Shown here in pieces: positions 61,690 to 64,000 of a stretch of DNA of 64,000 nt; the stretch's first letter is position 1, and every line of letters starts with the position of its first letter. The notes beneath the pieces were generated by a model that was given only the letters and a program-made list of their open reading frames with translations, was not told where the DNA came from and did not search any database. Position numbers and translations under genes: made by a program. This stretch comes from Hippea alviniae EP5-r (GTDB lineage Bacteria; Campylobacterota_A; Desulfurellia; Desulfurellales; Hippeaceae), in contig NZ_ATUV01000001.1 in the NCBI RefSeq assembly GCF_000420385.1, forward strand, positions 434,001 to 498,000, given 5' to 3'.

Positions 61690-62363
61690 CTTCTTAAAAC
61701 AGCAAGGGAGAGATAGGCTTCGTTGATTTTGTCTGTTTTATTCAAATCGACTATCTCTTCTTTTTCCAAAAACAGATTCTTTCCAAGCCAAGCGTCCTTT
61801 GGCTTTACCATCTCAACAATCTCAAGAAGCTCATCAATTCTATTGTTAACCTTCATTATAACGACAGTATCGAAATATTCAAAGAGTTTAACAATATGCC
61901 CAACACCCTTTTTCATCTCAACAACGGCAAAGCTCTCATCTTTCAAAGAAAGCGGAATTTTTATCCTATCTGCAAAAGCTACAAATGAAGGTATGCCTGG
62001 TATTATCTCAAAATAAATCCCTAAATCTTTTAATCTTTCTGATAGATAGTTGAATGTGCTATAGATTGATACATCGCCTATTGTCGTATAACTTACCGTT
62101 TTTCCTTCGTTTAGCAGCTTTTCTATCATGAGAGCTTGAGAGTCGTAAGCTCTTTTAAGTTCATCCTTGTCGTTTGTTGTTGGAAAAGAGAAAAATTGAA
62201 TCTTATCTTTATCGACAAAGTCTTTTATCACATTAAAAGCCACGCTTCTTGAAGACTTCTTAGACTTTGGAACTATTACTATATCGCTCTTTCTGAGCTT
62301 CTCTAAAGCTTCAAGTGTTAAAAATTCTGGCTTTCCTACTCCTACACCTATTACATAGAGCAT
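61686..62363 (-). CDS. cbiL: cobalt-precorrin-2 C20-methyltransferase
   Basis: 225 residues from ATG 62363, chosen because GGAAGG lies eight bases upstream (the GTG three codons earlier is too close to it). VIGVGVGKPEFLTLEALEKL and TIGDVSIYSTFNYLSERL, EIIPGIPSFVAFADRI are the CbiL/CobI pattern. Overlaps cobA by about 50 bases. Confidence 0.92.
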   Translation of the reverse strand: MLYVIGVGVGKPEFLTLEALEKLRKSDIVIVPKSKKSSRSVAFNVIKDFVDKDKIQFFSFPTTNDKDELKRAYDSQALMIEKLLNEGKTVSYTTIGDVSIYSTFNYLSERLKDLGIYFEIIPGIPSFVAFADRIKIPLSLKDESFAVVEMKKGVGHIVKLFEYFDTVVIMKVNNRIDELLEIVEMVKPKDAWLGKNLFLEKEEIVDLNKTDKINEAYLSLAVLRR

Positions 62364-63075
62364 CAAAAACACCTTCCCTTCTTAGGATTTCTCCTATAAC
62401 AATAATCGCAGGTGGCTTTATTAGGCTTATACACTCTTTGTTCTTCAGCTCAAAACAGATTATTTTTTCGTTTTCAAAACCCAAACTTTCACCCGCACAT
62501 ACAGGTGTATTTTTGTCCATTCCGCATTCCAAAAGTTTTTCTGCTATCTTTTCAAAATTCAGCACACCCATATAGATAACTATCGTCATATTCAATCTCA
62601 CAATAGCTTCAAAATCGTAATAGTTCTCTATATCTGTATCTGCACTGTGTCCTGTTATAAATATAACGCCTTTTGATATATTTCTTGCCGTTAGCGGAGT
62701 TTTTAGAATTGAAGAGAATAGAGAAGCTGTTGTGATGCCGGGTATTATCTCTATTTCTGCATTGAGCCTTTCTGCTGTTTCTATCTCTTCTATAACTCTG
62801 CTGAAAAAAGCCGTATCACCACCTTTCAATCTTCCAACTGTTAAACCTTTCCTTAGGCTATCTTCGATAAGCGAATTTATTAAAGACTGGTCTGTGTGAT
62901 GAGCTTTAGCCCTTTTGCCAACATATATATTCTTTCCTTTTGAGAATGAGAGTATCTTTTTGTCTATAAGGTCATCATATAACACTATATCGCACACCTT
63001 TAAAGCTTCTATGGATTTTAGGCTGAGCAGTTCATAGTTTGATGGTGCAGATATTATAAAAAGCTTGCCCTTCAT
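62311..63075 (-). CDS. cobA: uroporphyrinogen-III C-methyltransferase
   Basis: Makes precorrin-2, the entry to cobalamin and siroheme. 254 residues from ATG 63075, which overlaps the btuF stop as ATGA; an ATG six codons earlier lacks a ribosome site. Blocks: LLSLKSIEALKVCDIVLYDDL (part: EALKVCDIVLYDDL), VGRLKGGDTAFFSR, EIIPGITTASLFSS and PLTARNISKGVIFITGH. The last 14 residues (Cys/Arg-rich) run over the start of cbiL. Confidence 0.92.
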   Translation of the reverse strand: MKGKLFIISAPSNYELLSLKSIEALKVCDIVLYDDLIDKKILSFSKGKNIYVGKRAKAHHTDQSLINSLIEDSLRKGLTVGRLKGGDTAFFSRVIEEIETAERLNAEIEIIPGITTASLFSSILKTPLTARNISKGVIFITGHSADTDIENYYDFEAIVRLNMTIVIYMGVLNFEKIAEKLLECGMDKNTPVCAGESLGFENEKIICFELKNKECISLIKPPAIIVIGEILRREGVFDALCNRCRSRKARIFNT

Positions 63076-63869
63076 TTTCTGTTTTTGCTCCATTCGTAAA
63101 ATAGGTTATTTAGATATACAACACTATCGAATGATACCGTATTGCTCCTTAAGAATTTTGACTCATCAACCTTCACTATAAGCATGCTTGTATCTTTAAA
63201 GATAGCTCTTTTGTTTGGCGGTGTTGGATTCTTATTCATAGGCCCAACTTCGTATATATAAATATCAGGCTTTTTTAGGAGAATGTTCTCTTGCAGGGTT
63301 CTCACAAACATTCTGTTTTTGTTTATTATGTTTATTCCACCTGCAGTCTGAATGATATCGTTTACTATGCATTTTTTGCCCGCAACAAGATACGGCGTTT
63401 GCATAATTTCAAATACAACCTTAGGTTTGTGTTTTATTGGTTTTAGTTGTTTTATCTTATCAAGGAGATTTTTTGTGAGTTCTTCAGCCTTCTTTCCCCT
63501 ATTAAACATTTTACCTATGAGTTTTATCTCTTTTATTATTCCTTTTAAGGTATGTGGGTTATATATCAAAATTTTTACGCCCTTTAATTTTGATGCGTCA
63601 AATTCAGTTTTTCTTCGAGCAACTATCAAGTCTGGCTTAAGGGAGATTAATATCTCTGTATTCACACTCAAGTGCGTGCCTACGATTTTAGCGTTTTTGA
63701 ATAATTTAACATTCTTGGTTTTCCCAACAACAACATTGTCAAGGTTCAACTTATGAAATATATCTGCTACATCTGGAGCAAGCAGAACAACCCTTTTGTA
63801 TGCAAAGGAGAGATTAAAAGAAAATAAAACGATTAGAGCAGCTAATACTGTTGATTTCGTAAGCTTCAT
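63072..63869 (-). CDS. btuF: periplasmic cobalamin/corrinoid (or metal chelate) binding protein
   Basis: 265 residues with a signal peptide (about 1-23, ending LSFAYK). Type III binding-protein fold: APDVADIFHKLNLDNVVVG, TEILISLKPDLIVAR, the long linking helix, and VFEIMQTPYLVAGKKCIVNDI, then AGGINII. Similar proteins bind vitamin B12, heme or Fe-siderophores. The neighbouring cobalamin genes favour B12. AGGAGG site five bases before the ATG. Confidence 0.85.
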   Translation of the reverse strand: MKLTKSTVLAALIVLFSFNLSFAYKRVVLLAPDVADIFHKLNLDNVVVGKTKNVKLFKNAKIVGTHLSVNTEILISLKPDLIVARRKTEFDASKLKGVKILIYNPHTLKGIIKEIKLIGKMFNRGKKAEELTKNLLDKIKQLKPIKHKPKVVFEIMQTPYLVAGKKCIVNDIIQTAGGINIINKNRMFVRTLQENILLKKPDIYIYEVGPMNKNPTPPNKRAIFKDTSMLIVKVDESKFLRSNTVSFDSVVYLNNLFYEWSKNRK

Positions 63870-64000
63870 CTATTACCTCCTTAGTTATTTTGTTTGGGCT
63901 ATCATCAAATATTATCCTGCCGTCTTTTAAAATTATTACTCTATCAAAATAAGCTAAAGCTAAATTAATATCGTGAACAGAAGATATTATAGTTTTTCTT
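63814..64000 (-). CDS. btuD: ABC transporter ATPase (BtuD type), C-terminal end only
   Basis: The final 62 codons of an ATPase gene running in from beyond the window end. It reads KTIISSVHDINLALAYFDRV (H-loop), VIILKDGRIIFDDSP and stops at TAA 63816-63814, 56 bases inside btuF. It pairs with btuF as part of a cobalamin or chelate importer; the permease gene must lie further out. Confidence 0.85.
   Translation of the reverse strand, partial: RKTIISSVHDINLALAYFDRVIILKDGRIIFDDSPNKITKEVIDEAYEINSISCSNRFIFF

Noticed and set aside
1-64000. Mobile elements, prophage, CRISPR arrays, toxin-antitoxin or restriction genes
   Set aside because: No transposase, integrase, repeat array or defence gene was found on reading all frames; the window is chromosomal core and metabolic content throughout.

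Overview
The window is AT-rich, very densely packed bacterial chromosome with about 67 protein genes, no rRNA, tRNA, insertion sequence or CRISPR array that I can see, and no gene-free stretch longer than about 180 bases. The gene content (soluble NAD-type formate dehydrogenase, indolepyruvate:ferredoxin oxidoreductase, anaerobic cobalamin pathway, TRAP and Liv transporters, separate b and b' ATP synthase subunits) suggests a strictly anaerobic Gram-negative. The order parA-parB-(two genes)-atpF'-atpF-atpH-atpA-atpG matches the arrangement known from Campylobacterota. Together with the amino-acid/formate metabolism this points to a member of the Desulfurella/Hippea type; that assignment is inference from content and order only.

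Layout. (1) 1-3477, minus strand: ATP synthase genes behind a clear sigma70-type promoter (3521-3549). (2) 3553-24698, minus strand: a run of 20 genes with no gap above 14 bases. In order of transcription: queF, iorA, iorB, valS, an exported propeller-like protein, polysaccharide deacetylase, two glycosyltransferases, a macro-domain protein, livHMGF, nadK, recN, murG, parA, parB, an ArsB/P-protein-type transporter with an extracytoplasmic domain, and a Usp-like protein. livH seems to start at ATA. (3) metF alone on the plus strand (24879 region), ending in a perfect 22-base palindrome shared with glnS. (4) 25742-35449, minus strand: GntR regulator, hydantoinase/oxoprolinase hyuA-hyuB, TRAP transporter dctPQM, sirtuin and glnS, packed as one operon. 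(5) 35631-38912, plus strand: Cache-GAF-GGDEF diguanylate cyclase, short-chain dehydrogenase and an unrecognised protein with a duplicated cysteine-containing module. (6) 38991-43327, plus strand: three-subunit NAD-type formate dehydrogenase with its own promoter. (7) 43290-55783, minus strand: a 12-gene run containing a FlgO-like lipoprotein, a small membrane protein, a fused LutB-LutA protein, lysA, dapF, dapA, dapB, purF, dinG, a second lipoprotein, a small membrane protein and a ClC channel. (8) 55894-60414, plus strand: a DUF4197-type exported protein coupled to cbiD-cbiE-cbiF-cbiG-cbiH. It converges on (9) 60404-64000, minus strand: btuD (cut by the window end), btuF, cobA, cbiL, cbiC, cbiJ.

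How the parts work together: regions 8 and 9 together hold most of the anaerobic corrin ring pathway plus cobalamin or corrinoid uptake, with cbiT not seen. Region 4 looks like uptake and ATP-dependent ring opening of a cyclic amide such as 5-oxoproline or a hydantoin. Region 7 makes diaminopimelate, lysine and the first purine intermediate. Region 6 oxidises formate with NAD(P). Regions 2 and 7 combine housekeeping, envelope and transport genes in very long transcription units.

Most attention is due to the transporter/Usp pair wedged between parAB and the ATP synthase genes, the hydantoinase-TRAP-sirtuin operon, the duplicated-module protein before the formate dehydrogenase, the ATA start of livH, and three promoter-proximal genes that look leaderless.
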